A DNA stretch of 64,000 bases from Gavia stellata (GCF_030936135.1 NC_082618.1:9707034-9771033), one strand, 5' to 3'. Positions 23,248-35,041 are shown, counted from the stretch's first letter. The notes: generated by a model not told the origin, from the sequence alone. Made by a program: numbers and translations.

Positions 23248-25427
23248 GTAAGTGTACTTACTGTATTCTAATTTATATATTTGTCCTTGTGCTTTATCAA
23301 GGTTGTCCTCCCATCTTCTCGTAATACACTGGATGATTGTGTACTGACAAGATTTCTTTTGCTCTTTTTGTTTTTTTTCCACTTACTACAGAATAAGGTA
23401 TTCTGAACCCTGGCCAGTGTGCACTTCCCCTACAATGAAAGAGGCACAAGAGGCAAACCGGTTTGCACACACCTTCCATGTATTATTTAAGTAGTTTATC
23501 TCCCTAGTTCAAGTACATCTGTTGAGCAATAATATGAGTGCATGATTCTTGTTGACGTAGGCTCCCGCTCTACCTGATAGAAGTGGGGTTTTATTCTCTG
23601 TTGTACTTCCAGAGGCTGTAATCCAGAAGTTTGTGTTTTCAGGATCCATATGTCAGTGGAATGTCCTGCTCTATGGCTGCTGTATTGTCTTCTTATTTGT
23701 ACGGCCTTTTGGTTGTTTGACTGCAATTACTGCGGCTATGCAGGTATCTGCGTTTAGAGGAAGGGTGCTTCCCATCAGTTTCTTGACTGAATCTTTTAGG
23801 TCTTTCCTGCACGAGAAGTGATTTGCCTTTTCCTTAGTTTTCTGCTCTGCAAGTTCTATGAGTTCTGCAGCCTTATTGGAATTACAAAGTTACACTTTTG
23901 TGAAACATGGTAATATTCAGACCATATCCAGTACTTAACGAACGTGAATCAATCTTCCAGAAAGTTATTTATTTAAAGTAGACCTTTTTCAACTAAGCAT
24001 GCTAGAGCTTTTGATATATGGACAAATAGGACCCAGTTTTATACTGGTCAGATCATAGAATTCTAATTTTTTTTTAATATGATATTAAGTAGTGGTCATT
24101 CACTTCATACAAAGGGATTTGATCCAACTTCCAGCTAGAATGCCATCTCCACTCCTACATTGCAGTTGCAACTTAATGCCTTTCTTGCATTTTGCAGTCA
24201 TTCTGGGGCCAAGTTTTCAAGTCTTCCACATTTGGACTTTTTTCTATTTCACTGTAGAATCCCGCAAGACTTCTGCGAACAGAAAGACCCATTGTGTTTG
24301 AAAGCAGAGAGCATTTCTAGTACCTAATGCCTTCTAAACCTGGCTGGGTGTAAGTATCTAAGTAATAAGAGTGACTCAAACCTTTAGCTTCCTGAACATA
24401 TGAAAGCTTCGGACTTCAGAGGAACAATGGACATCTTATTAAGCCATTGTTACAGTACTTCCCCTTCTGACCTAGAGATGGGTAGTCAGTCCTTTTTGAG
24501 ACAAATATGAGTGAATTAGCCAACAAAGACAATAACAGAGGTAGAGCTATTACTTTCCGGCTTGTTATTGTAAAGCTTTACTTTCACACTCTGTTGTATA
24601 TATGAATTCCAGGAGGCTGCAAAACAATTCATGAAAGATACTCTGATTTATGTGTTTCCAATACATTCCAATAAGATACTATTTGCTTTATCCAGTAATT
24701 TTCATATGCAAGCAGTCACAGCTATTGAAATCAGACTGTTTATATGGATGAGTGTTACTCTTCGAAAATAAAGAGTGCATAACAAGCTTCTGTATTTTTG
24801 TGAGTAGATTTTTGTAAACTACAAAATAAAATGTAATTATTGTATGAAACACATATATTACAAAGTCTCAAATGACTTTATCAGCCTAATGTCAAGGAGT
24901 TTACCTTTTGAGACTGAACAGTCTTGTGCTCATTGTCTTAGTAAAAATGGTGTCTGAAACCACTTGGCCAGATGGAACGAAACATTCTTTCCATTGTATT
25001 AAATAGAAAACATAATTATATTTATGAGATGTTGCTCAAATATACCTTTTTTTTTAATTGCTCAGGATTTATTACTGGTCTGTCCACAGAACTGCAGAGT
25101 GGTTAAACGTTGTGTCTTGCCTATGCTGTCACACTAAATTGTTTGTCATTGGTGTCTAATCTGCAGACTTTAAAATTAGACACCTTTTTAATGTTTTTCC
25201 TGATGTGAATAAATTCACTGCAGAATACTCCCCAAGAAGGAGATGCTTGTTGTCAAGCAATTATATCAGATGAAACAAACAGAAGAATAATATTATAGTC
25301 TGAAAATATTTTACCTAATTTACAGGCATGAAATCTGAAGATGAATTCTGGGAATTTAGGGAAGGGAAAAGATAGTTTTTTGGGGTTCTTAATATTCTTT
25401 TTCCTTCTTGTCCTGTGTATTTTGCAG

Positions 25428-25572
25428 TAATTGTTTTGGGTCTGCAAGTTCTCAGCTTATGAAAAACATTATGGCTGACGGTATAAAGAAGATGACATTA
25501 AAGCTTTTGCCCACTTATGGCAATTACTTTGGAGACAAACACGACTCAGAAGACAAATGTTATGAGCTACCT
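25428..25572 (+). CDS. Coding exon of unrecognised upstream gene (best-supported)
   Basis: This 145-nt exon lies between cttgtcctgtgtattttgcag and TACCT|GTAAGTTC, both strong. The open frame of 48 codons includes NCFGSASSQLMKNIMADGIK, LKLLPTYGNYFGDKH and SEDKCYELP. Incoming phase agrees with the exon ending at 23247 and it leaves phase 0. Length, splice signals and composition together make chance unlikely. No domain family is recognised by eye. Confidence 0.62.
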
Positions 25573-26435
25573 GTAAGTTCTGGTTCACAAAACAGATAAG
25601 GAGCCAGAGATACTTTTGAACTTGCAAATGAAATTTATTCTCAGTGTAATGGTTGAGCTCATGATCTGTTGCTCTTTCTGAATGTAAAATAAGGAGTGAA
25701 ATGCCCATATATTCTATATATAACAGCTGACATGTTTTCTGCATTCCTGTGTTTGCCTAAAAAGTCATGGATAATCAGCTTAATCTGATGTGCAAAATAT
25801 AATGCACGGATGAATTCTGATACGTATGACTTGCCATGTCTGTGCTGTTATGAGAGGCAAAAACTTCCAGAAAAGAAGCAGCAATGAAAATCTTCCTGAT
25901 AATTTTCTCATCGTTTTTTCTCCAAGGACATATCTGTAGGTGGATTCTACAGACAGGGTTTGGTTTTTCTTCCCTGAATGGCTGGTTCTGTCTGTGTCAG
26001 TTATTTTCTCACTGTCTTTCTTGCTATTAGAAATCAAACCTACCTTATCACTTCAGCTGTTCAGTCCTATAATCTTAACTAGGAAAAGCTAACCTGAAAC
26101 ATTTACTTGTCAGACTTTTTTATGATTTAAATGTATGTTTGAAATATTTTTTAAAAATCCCTACATGTATTACAACTAACTCCCCACGTTATTACTGTTG
26201 TGAAGCAGAGCAGGCAGGAACCAGCAGCATAGACAGATGTGATTGTAACAAAGGTTAGCGTTTTATAAGTAATAGCCTGGGTATAATGAGACTTACGGTC
26301 TTAATTAACACTTAGAATGTTTTTAACACAACTAAAGTAAATAAGTTTAAAATCTAATTTACTTGTCCTAACCCTATCAGTTTACTTTTTGCCTTGCTTA
26401 TTTTGGATGACAAAAAGCAAGTAATTTTTTCTTAG

Positions 26436-26499
26436 ATTTTAGAGAATTTCTCACAGAATAGAGCCTCTATAGTTCGAGCAAAAAGGGAAATTCGTATCG
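26436..26499 (+). CDS. Coding exon of unrecognised upstream gene
   Basis: A 64-nt exon between gtaattttttcttag and TATCG|GTAAAA. In phase 0 it encodes ILENFSQNRASIVRAKREIR plus Ile. The trailing G plus AT from the final exon gives Asp. Basic and helical composition. Confidence 0.55.
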
Positions 26500-27302
26500 G
26501 TAAAAAGGATGAGTGATAATCCTCATCGGGTGGAAGAAAAATCAGTCTGTGAGGTTAGATTTAGTTCTATATTAGCCTATTCCTTTCTTGCAAATTCGTA
26601 CTTCAGCCAGAATACCCATCAGCATTATGTAGACTGACAAAATTTGGTCATAGTATTTCAGATAGTTGATGCATCCTTTTGCTGGAAAGAAACAGCTGGG
26701 TATTTTCTGTCATAATGTGACCAATCCACCTCTGTTGTTGTCATTTTAATTGCTGTGGCTGTTTTTTTAAGTCCTCTACAGAAGGTCTTTGTAGTGACAA
26801 GCGAACAATTTACGCTTCATAAGCAAACATAAAGATTGCTGCTGCTAATTGGAGAAGGAGCAATGGAGTTATGATTCCATCAACATTTAAGTTACATTGT
26901 TAAAGGACATGTTTTGGTTGTGTTTATGTTGCCACATAAAATTTTACTCGGGGTGAATTTGATGGGGAAGATTTTATAACAGAAAAGACTAATTCTAGGA
27001 TTAGGGGGAAGGGAGGGAGGGATAGAAGTTAAATTTTCCTAACCCACATATACGGTATTAAAGATGAGCATTTCATTACTCCTTTATTCATTATAACTCT
27101 TACTTAATTGCTGGCTTGTGGAGTAGCTTGTCTATGAAAATTGAAAGACTGTCACAGCCTCAAAAAAGCTCACTTTACCCTGCCCTGAAGAACTGCAGCC
27201 CCAGTGTTTCGTGTTGAAGAAGACTCTTTGAAAGTCACCAGTTTCCCAAAGGAATGAAGTTATATTTCAGTAATTTAGTCTTTTTTTTTTTTTTTCCCCT
27301 AG

Positions 27303-27418
27303 ATATTCCACATGTTGTACCTGTAGACCTCCCAGCTCCTAAATGTCTGAAGGACCTTGTTTTAAACCTTCCTTTTTTCATGAATTACAGTTCCATGGAA
27401 TACCTGGCTATGGATTAA
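27303..27418 (+). CDS. Terminal coding exon of unrecognised upstream gene
   Basis: A long T-tract acceptor (ctttttttttttttttcccctag) leads into a frame reading IPHVVPVDLPAPKCLKDLVL, then NLPFFMNYSSMEYLAMD, and TAA at 27416-27418. No GT donor of quality lies before the stop, so this is taken as the last coding exon. AATAAA-like hexamers occur further downstream (near 28948 and 29653), but the true polyadenylation site is not determined. A longer open frame in another phase (27343-27852) overlaps it and is not preferred. Confidence 0.55.
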
Positions 27419-30400
27419 TAATTTTACAGTTACATGCCCAAAGTTGTTTCCTTTTAATGCTAATTTTTTTTTTTTCTACTTTCATCTCTTTTCTCAGGCG
27501 ACAAAATGTTTGGAGCCTCATTTTGAATAGTCTTGGGAGGGCGAGAGGTGCTTCCTTTTCCAGTTCACTGGCTAGCTTGTCGGGTTTTAGAAGATACAAT
27601 TTTTTAGCATCTAAACAGGGAAATCACAGCTATTTACATGAGAAGAATCATAGAGATGACAGGGCTTCCCCCCAAAACACTCTCTGTGTAATTGCTGAAT
27701 ACATTCCAAGCCACTCTAACGAAGTGTACTGTCTGCCAGTCATTATGCTCTTCGTGGAAGACCATCTGTTGCACTTCAAATCTGTAAAGGTCTGCTATCA
27801 TTTATTGCACCAAACAAATCAGTTTCTTTGTCTGACATGCTGTAACTCGTGACTGTGGACTAAAGGTAGTTTCAGTTGCAAAGTGCAGGATACTCTCTTT
27901 TATTGCATATAAATGAAAGGTGCTCATTCATCTCCAATTTCAGAACAAAAACATACTGATTAAACTAATTTCCATGTTTTTGAGTAATTTCAATTTATTT
28001 GGCAACAAATTGTTAACAACAACAACAAAAAATCTGAAATATATTTTCTCTTAACTCAGCCAGAAGCACATTGTAAGATTTTTGCTTCTGGTGAATGCTT
28101 TCCATTGTAGTGGTATCCAGATTTGATATATACTGACATTTGAATTAAAATTATCTTATTTTAACTAAATTCTTTAATTAGCTTATTTTTATCTGAAACC
28201 AGTAATTCAAAGAAACTTTCAGTGGTAAAAAATAGAGTCAGCAGCTAGAAATGCTAGAACCTTTCTTATGATAAGCATGCATCCTTTACAAGGATGTAGT
28301 ACTTGGTTGTACAGTCTTTATTTATATGAGTTAACTAGGATCCTTTCCATGAGTAAAAGGTGCAAGATCAGGCATTAAACGATGATTTGTTTTGTTTTTC
28401 CTGCTGCAGATTTAAAGAGTATGTACGGTCATTCATCTCAGATTGGAGAAAATACGCGTTGTGTTTTCACAGCAGAAAAGTTCTGTTCAGAGATTTCCAA
28501 CTAGAGAAATACATAACAATTTCTGTCTGATTAGGGAGCGGTCCTATCTTTTTCTTTTTCCCTTCTTCTTACTGCATAGCAGCTAATGTTCTGGTCAGAA
28601 GTAATAATATGTTAGATCTTGAATGTCAGTAGCCCCAGAGATTCTGACAAGACTATTCATGTGCATTCATACGTCTTAACCAAAGCTGACACTAAAGAGA
28701 GCAAGAATTCTCATATTCCTCTTTTTATTGCTGTGCATTAAACTCAAATCTTCTCTTAGAGACCTCTGCTAAAAATGACATATTCACCATTTGAAAAAAG
28801 CATTCTTGCAAAATCTAAACAAAGGAGCAGAACATCAGTATGGCACAGAGCAGAGCCTCCTGTAAAAGCTCTCAGTGCAAATCTAAATTATGTTTTACAC
28901 CACAACTATGGACACCTTACAAATGCTGTAGGATAAATACTAATGGGAAATAAACAGTCCCCCTAATCTTATCTCCTATGGGGACTTTCTATTGTCATTT
29001 TTGATTAAAAAGTGGTCTTCTAATTTCTTGAATCTATATGGCATGTCCTTATAGGAATTCTGGGATTCTAGTAACTTGAGCTAGTTGTTTTCTGAGAAAC
29101 ACACACTGTGTAAATACTCTGCTATACCTTTTACTCTGGACATATTTATATACATACTTGTAGTATGGTGTGCAGGACATGTTTGGGTAACTTTGCAGTG
29201 ATCTGATCATATTGTTAAAGCCAGATACACATTTCTTTACAGCAATGATATTTTTAATTTTCTTTTTAAAATTGTTTGGTAGCAGTGACTAATGCAGCCT
29301 AGGTGGCTCTGGGCATCTAGCCATTTTTAGGTAGTTTAATTTGTTAAAAATTATCTTTCTTCCCACCCAAATCCCCTTGAAACCATTTGGAGAAGAGAAC
29401 TGTTGAACAGTTGCCAATAATAAGTCCTGCTGAGACCTCTGTATCCTCCTGATAGCACTGTCGGTGCCAACTGGAGACTGACTGGCATGAGTTTGAACTC
29501 TATACTGCTTGATATATTTGCTTCACATAGACCAATTACAATAATTACCACCTCTGCAGCTGAAGTTTAAGCATTCAGTCTGCACTTCATACCTCAGGTT
29601 GTTGGCAGTATGTTCAATCCTATAATCTCCATTTTCTTTGAACTAATTAAGTAGAAAATAAATACTTTGAAAAATTAGGAGAGAGTCTGAATGGAAATGA
29701 AAGGCTAAAGAATGTCATTGTTTTTCATGTTGCTATTGTTCCTAAGCTGCATTTCTTTCTTTTTCGTCTTCTAAAAGGTAGCATCATCTTTTAAGTTCGT
29801 CTACAGAGATTCACTAGGAGATGCTGTAATCCATTGACTTTTTATATTCAACAGTGGAGTATCTTTTAATGTGAATGAAAAAGCAATATGAAGTCCTACT
29901 GTTTGTTTCGATGTTTTTCAAAATACAATTATTCCTTTCAAAATAAGTACTTTTGACTAAAGGGGAAAATCTTCCACCCCTTGCTACTTTTGCCTAGATG
30001 TTTCAATGTGACTGTGTGAGAGTGTAAGGACACAATACCAGGACGAGTGACTAGCGTTAACTGCCCAGTTCCTAACAGTTCCATTGGTTTAAATCTGATG
30101 CAAGGGGATCAGCTCACCCCCGCCCCTGCGACCGTTGGCTTTCCAAAAGACTAGTTAATTTTTAAAGTGGATCAGTAGCATTTTTTTTAACTGGTGAAGT
30201 TTATATTACACAAAGATGAAACTAAGAATGAGCAGAAACGCTTGACTGTATCTTTCCTAATACGAATGCACTGCACAGTGTATATACTAAAATTTATATT
30301 AAAATTTCTTCATGCAGTTTCCCTCTAGGGAGAGCAAGAGGGAAGGAAAAGGCTACATGTGACAGATGCTAATTATGCAGCTTAATGCACTTCTGGAAGT

Positions 30401-31309
30401 TGCAGAAATGAGAACTATGTAAGAATCCTTCTAAAAAAATAGAAAACATATTTTCAATAGCATTTTTTCCACAGTGTTTTGTTTTGTTTTTTTTTTTTAA
30501 TCTGCCTCCTCCATCTTTTTTAAGGAGGCTTTATTTCCTAAATAGCATGCACAGTATGCAAAGGGCAAACGATGTCTCAGGTCCAGGATTGGCCACACAT
30601 AGACATGACTGTTATCCTGTGTGTCTTAGTGTAATTTAGTTCTGTACATGTAACCGGGAAAGCTGGTGGCTTGTAGGTTCTGTAATTCAGATACAGAGCA
30701 GGAAGGGAATGACTGAAAAATTCTCTAGCTGATGTGTTAGTTTTCTTTCCTCTTTTGTCAATATTTTATGAATTCTTTATCCTGCATTTACGTGTACTGG
30801 AAAAATTATGTTCTGCACTTGACTGTGCTGGGATCCTGTATAAGTATTTATTGTGACTAATATGTAAGTACTGATGAACTGGATCTCAAAATGCATTTTA
30901 CGAATAAGTAAACTGAGACACCGAAGCTGGGTTCCTCAAGACTGTGAAGTGAATCATTGCCAAAACCAGTGTTAGACACTAGATTAATCCTCTCTTCCAG
31001 ACGCTGAGCTGTGCTGTTCCAGGCAAAAGAAATGGATTCTCAGCTAGTGAAAATTTGGTGTCATCCTGAAATCAGTGGGGAAATGCAACAGTACCTTTGC
31101 TGTGCATCAAGCCCACACTGACTCATCGTACTGGATTTCCGGTCCCTCTACCAAATCCCAGTTTTACCAAAGGATATTTTTTCCTCTTAGAGGGAAAACC
31201 ATACCAGTTCTTGTCTACTAATGCCGAATGCTGCTTTCTTTTATTTCCTTCAAAGCGTTCGATTTCTCCTTCGGGAGGTGTGACTTAATAGCATCTCTCT
31301 ATGCAGTGA
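27419..31309. other. 3' UTR and intergenic sequence
   Basis: AT-rich sequence between the upstream gene and the MED13 promoter region. Apart from candidate polyadenylation hexamers and short homopolymers (for example the T-run near 30489-30499) I see no gene, RNA or repeat family. Confidence 0.6.
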
Positions 31310-31560
31310 GATAATCGCTCTAACGACCACAGCGGTGTGCTGAAACTTTGGAGGGCCTTCGCGTGCCCCTCGGCACCCATGGCAGCATGAAGGAGCGGGT
31401 TCTGAGCGCTGGCGCAGAGCGAATCCTCCTTGCGGCACGGTCCTCGTCCGCAGTCACCACGGAGAAAACCATCTGTTCCACTTGGAAAGGGGTTTGGTTC
31501 CACACGCCCTCCCCCCGCATCCCGGCTCCGTCCCCAGCTGCCGTGGTTCGATGAGCAGCG
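31310..31560. promoter_or_regulatory. Small GC-rich patch upstream of main CpG island
   Basis: About 250 bp of markedly higher GC with several CpGs in otherwise AT-rich DNA. Open frames exist on both strands, as expected from GC content. It could be a distal regulatory element or the first exon of a non-coding transcript. No core promoter motif is diagnostic. Confidence 0.35.
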
Positions 31561-32300
31561 AGGGAATGAATCTCCTGTGTTAAAAATACTCTGGTTCTAT
31601 TTAGATAAAAAGAAGAATCTTGCTTGCCTACACTGACATACAAAAATAGTCTTAGTGTGAGTAAATCTTCAAAGTTTCTCTTGGTGAAAATATCTAGCCT
31701 CACTTTTTTTTTTTTAACTTACCATATAAATTTATTTATAGAGTGTCCTTCTTTCCTCCTACTCTATCAAGACATTTGCAGAAGGTTGCCGCTCGTCTTG
31801 TTCCTGAGTCCTGAAATAATTTGCAGAGCCTTTGAAACATCATCATGTTGCATAGTTGTGATGCAATGTGCTGCTGTTGCATGAACGTATCACATTTTAA
31901 TGTGAATGTCATGTTCGCTGAGACATTCAACTCTTTCTTTTACTTCAGGCACTTTACACTGGTTTGTATTTTCACTTTAACTTTGCAGTCAAAAAAAATC
32001 TCTGTATAGTAACTTAAAATTTTACATTCTCCGTGCAAACCACTGCACCGAAAATTAATACGTGCTATGAGAGGATTAACAAGATGCATATATTTTCCAA
32101 ATATCTCTTAAAAATAGCTTTCACTGTCACTGTAGCGTCTTAATTCTGAATAATCTCAAAGTTCTGCAAGTCTGTGCATATAGTAACGGAGAAACCACCT
32201 ACTTCATCCTCACGAACCGCACAATATGTAATGCATGGAAAAAATTGAATTTCGGAGTACTGTTCTGCTCCAGCAGATACGATGTCTGTGGGACTAGTGA

Positions 32301-32335
32301 AAGCATTAATGCTTGCATTAAATATTAATGCAAGC
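32301..32335. repeat. Nested palindromes at the CpG-island edge
   Basis: A 14-bp perfect palindrome (AAGCATTAATGCTT, 32301-32314) overlaps an 11-bp inverted repeat (GCTTGCATTAA at 32311-32321 and its complement at 32325-32335) with a 3-base loop. It could form a cruciform or bind homeodomain dimers (TAAT cores). Confidence 0.85.
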
Positions 32336-32639
32336 TTTCCCAATACTTGCATATCTTTTTAAAAGGCTCCGAGATCCTTACTATGGAAATTGTTCCTGTC
32401 TCGGGAAACCTCGGCCAAGAGGTGAGATTCGTGGAAGAGCCCGGGCGAGTGTCTGCTGGTGGGACAGCCCGTGCCCGGACTTTGGCCGCAGGCTGACCAG
32501 CGGCCGTGGATGGGTGAGGCACGCCTCCTGTACAGCCCCGAGGTGATGCCCACGAGGGGATGGGAGCCACGACGGCCCCTGGCGCGGGGAGCTCGGCGGG
32601 GGGTTGGTGGCGTTCGTTGCGGGGGACCACGAGCTCCGG

Positions 32640-32737
32640 GGGGGGCGGGACTCGAACGCGGGACTCGAACACACGGCCCCGCTGCCCCGCTGCGTCCTCA
32701 AACCTGCGGCGCAGCCCGCTGCGCCACGGCCCGGCGC
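32640..32737 (-). repeat. tRNA-like (Pol III A-box/B-box) relic, minus strand
   Basis: On the minus strand, TGGCGCAGCGGG (32726 to 32715) matches the tRNA A-box and D-arm. It is followed 56 bases later by TTCGAGTCCC, the B-box/T-loop, which is present twice in tandem (GGGACTCGAAC on plus at 32647-32657 and 32660-32670). The A-to-B spacing is right for a tRNA. The acceptor and T stems do not pair well and no T-run terminator follows, so I read it as a tRNA-derived or SINE-head relic, not a functional tRNA. Confidence 0.5.
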
Positions 32738-32867
32738 GGCCGCTAGATGGCGGCCTCCCAACGAGGAAGGCGGGCGGCTCTCTAGCGCCGAGGAGGCGCT
32801 CGGCGGCCGCGCCGCGCGCTGCACCCTCCTTCCCCCAGCAGCGACGGCGGCCATCGCTGCGCAGGCC

Positions 32868-32873
32868 CACGTG
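32868..32873 (+). promoter_or_regulatory. CACGTG E-box with adjacent TGACG
   Basis: A perfect E-box, read CACGTGACG, is adjacent to an NRF1-like site and 12 bp from a CCAAT box. This is a USF/MYC/TFE-type core promoter arrangement. Function is inferred from motif and context only. Confidence 0.5.
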
Positions 32874-33143
32874 ACGGCGCGCCGGCCAATGAGAGCGCGG
32901 CAGGGGGGCCCCGACTCTCGTCCCTGTGGCCGCCATTAAAGAAAAAGGGGCTCGGAATTAAACGGGAGAAGAATCCCCCCTCCCCCTCCCCGTTCCGGCC
33001 GCGACGCGACATGGGGGAGACGCGCTGAGGGGGAGCTGGCTGACCAGGATGCCGCGGCCGGGCAGCCGCCGACAGAGGCACCGCTGAGGGGAAGCGAGGA
33101 GGAGACCCGCCGGCGGGGGCTTCGGGGCACCGACTCCGCCAGC

Positions 33144-33166
33144 AGTAGCAGCAGCAGCAGCAGCGG
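33144..33166 (+). repeat. AGC/CAG trinucleotide run
   Basis: A short AGCAGTAGCAGCAGCAGCAG-type run in the GC-rich leader. It is translated as poly-Leu or poly-Ala in chance frames, and no real frame supports coding. Confidence 0.6.
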
Positions 33167-33477
33167 CCGCCGCGTCCCTCTGTCTCGGCGCACGGCGGCG
33201 GCGGGGCCGGGAATTGTGGGGCTCCGACCCCTTCCCCCGCGGCCCTTCCGGCTGAGGAGAGCCCGGGGCTCGGCCGCCGCCTCCCCGCCCTCCCGAGGAG
33301 ACCTCGGGGAGGGGGCCCTCCGCCCACTGCCCCCGCGGGGACGCCGCAGCGGGGCGGCGCGGAGCCTTCCCGCGGCAGCCGCCGGCTCGCCGGCCCTCCC
33401 GGAGACCCCTCACCTGAGGAGAGCGGGGGCCCCCGCCCCGCCGGGGGGGTCTCGGGGCTCGCTCCCCTCCCCCCGCA

Positions 33478-34664
33478 GAAGAGACCGCTCCGTTTGAAGA
33501 CTATCATTTTATATTTTTTCTCCCCCCGCCTTTTTTTTTTTTCCCCCTGGATTTTTTTTTTCCCTTTATTTTTTTTAAGGGACCAGCCTCGCAGCTGGGC
33601 CGGTCCCTCCCCGCCTCACCTTACCCCCCCGCTCGAGGGGGTCTTGCGGGGTTTGGCGCGGTGGAGGGGGCCCTCCCTGCCCCGGATCCCCCCCCTTCCT
33701 CCGCCTCTCGGCGGTAACTTGGCGGGGTCCGGGCTCCCCTGAAGAGACCCGCCCAGCCGTGTGGACTTTGTGGGGCTCCCTTGGCCCCGGAGGACAGCTG
33801 GGGGGGGGGCGAGCCTCCCTGAAGACACTCTGCGATTTACCCCTGCCTCCTCCCCCGAAAAGACTGGGGATCGGCCTCTGCGAGACTCCTCCATCCTTCC
33901 CCGAAGAGACTTCGAGGGTCACCCGCAATTCCCTCTTTCCACCCCTCTCCCCCTCCCTCCTTTCCCCACGGAAGGATTTTTTACCCAACGGAGGATATTT
34001 TGGTTTCGCACTCACTGCGAAGAGTATTTCTTTTTGGGGAGGGGGGGTTTCCACAGGGGAATTTAATCCCCCGCTGGGCTGCTAAGGAGACTTTTGCGGC
34101 CTTTCTCTCTCAAGGAATACCTTCCCCCCTCCCCTGCCCCCGCAGATGTTTTTTTGGGGTACACCCCAGGAAATTTTTCTTCTTCTGCCTTTACGAATTC
34201 TTCAGACTCGCCTTGCTTCAGGCCCCTAAAGTTTGTTTTTATGATTTTAAATTTTAATTTATTTGGAATATTTTTGGAGCAGGGGAGAAGAATCTGACAC
34301 CCCCCCCCCCCCCCCCCTCCCCGCACCCTGTTGCCCTCGGACTCCGAAGAGACGAGCCTGGATTTTTCTCTCTCTCCCACAGCCAATCCTTCCCAGTCAT
34401 TCCACAATTTGCCCCTTTCTCATCTGATGACTAAAGAAACAGGAGGAAGAGGAGGGAGGTTTCTGGATTAATTGCCCCCACTGGATTATTTATTTTTTCC
34501 TACTTCTCTTGCTTGGCATCTGAGAAGAGAGGAAGGAGGGATGTCAACTGATTTTTACCCCTAGCACCCCTGGATTAATTACCCCATTTTTATTCTCTTG
34601 TTGGATCAATTACCCCTTCACCTTACCTCCTCTCCCTCCCTTCCTTATGCGAATGAGAAGACAA
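33478..34664 (+). repeat. Dispersed GAAGAGAC-like octamer series in pyrimidine-rich leader
   Basis: The plus strand is C/T-rich but is punctuated by the octamer GAAGAGAC or one- to two-base variants. Copies lie at about 33478, 33496, 33741, 33821, 33857, 33903, 34019, 34084, 34346, 34524 and 34657. Most are preceded by a CCCTCCCC-type run, and several are followed by a GGATT...TTACCCC segment. Spacing is irregular (18-263 bp), so this is a decayed or compound tandem array and not a simple satellite. It lies in the presumed MED13 5' leader. Confidence 0.55.
34302..34318 (+). repeat. Poly-C tract
   Basis: About 17-18 consecutive C residues in the MED13 leader region. This could form an i-motif, with the complementary G-run on the template strand. 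Confidence 0.75.
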
Positions 34665-35002
34665 GAGGAACAGGGAGGATTTTGATCTTAATCTCCCGTC
34701 GCTGGATTACTTACCACCTCCCTCTTTCTGGTCTCCCCTTCCACGGTGGCTTTACACCCTCCTGTCCCCCACCCCCCCGTTTGATATCCAGAAGCAGAGA
34801 AAACGTTCCGAGTTTCTCTTAAATTTTTTTTTAATTTTTTTAATATTTTTTTTTTTTACCCCCCTCTCCGATACCACTCTCCTCCTGGGTTATTTATCCT
34901 GCCACTATTTCGCGTGCGTGTGTGTCTGTATGTAAATCCCTTATTTAATTGTATTATTATTTGTGCGTGTGCATAGTCCCCCCTCCCCCCTTTCCCTCTC
35001 GG

Positions 35003-35007
<5 letters not shown>

Positions 35008-35041
<34 letters not shown>

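Larger units (their letters stand above)
32350..34300 (+). promoter_or_regulatory. MED13: CpG island and promoter of MED13
   Basis: Base composition changes abruptly from AT-rich to very GC- and CpG-rich, densest at about 32400-33480. It lies directly upstream of the MED13 first exon on the same strand. Promoter-type motifs include a CACGTG E-box (32868-32873), an NRF1-like CTGCGCAGGC (32857-32866), a YY1-like AGATGGCGGC (about 32745-32754) and a CCAAT box (32886-32890). No TATA box is evident. A TATA-less CpG promoter fits a ubiquitously expressed Mediator subunit. The exact start site is unknown. If initiation is near the motif cluster, the 5' leader is about 2 kb. Confidence 0.8.

Noticed and set aside
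27343-27852. 169-codon plus-strand open frame
   Set aside because: It overlaps the better-supported terminal exon in a different phase. The translation is Leu/Phe/Ser-rich with no recognisable feature and uses a start inside that exon.
32640-32737. Functional tRNA gene
   Set aside because: A- and B-box spacing fits, but acceptor and T-stem pairing is poor, the B-box is duplicated and no T-run terminator follows.
32325-34407. Many long overlapping open frames on both strands in the CpG island (up to about 240 codons on the minus strand, 32782-33507)
   Set aside because: GC-rich DNA lacks stop codons. The translations are Pro/Arg/Gly/Ala-rich in every frame with no motif, and they overlap the MED13 promoter.
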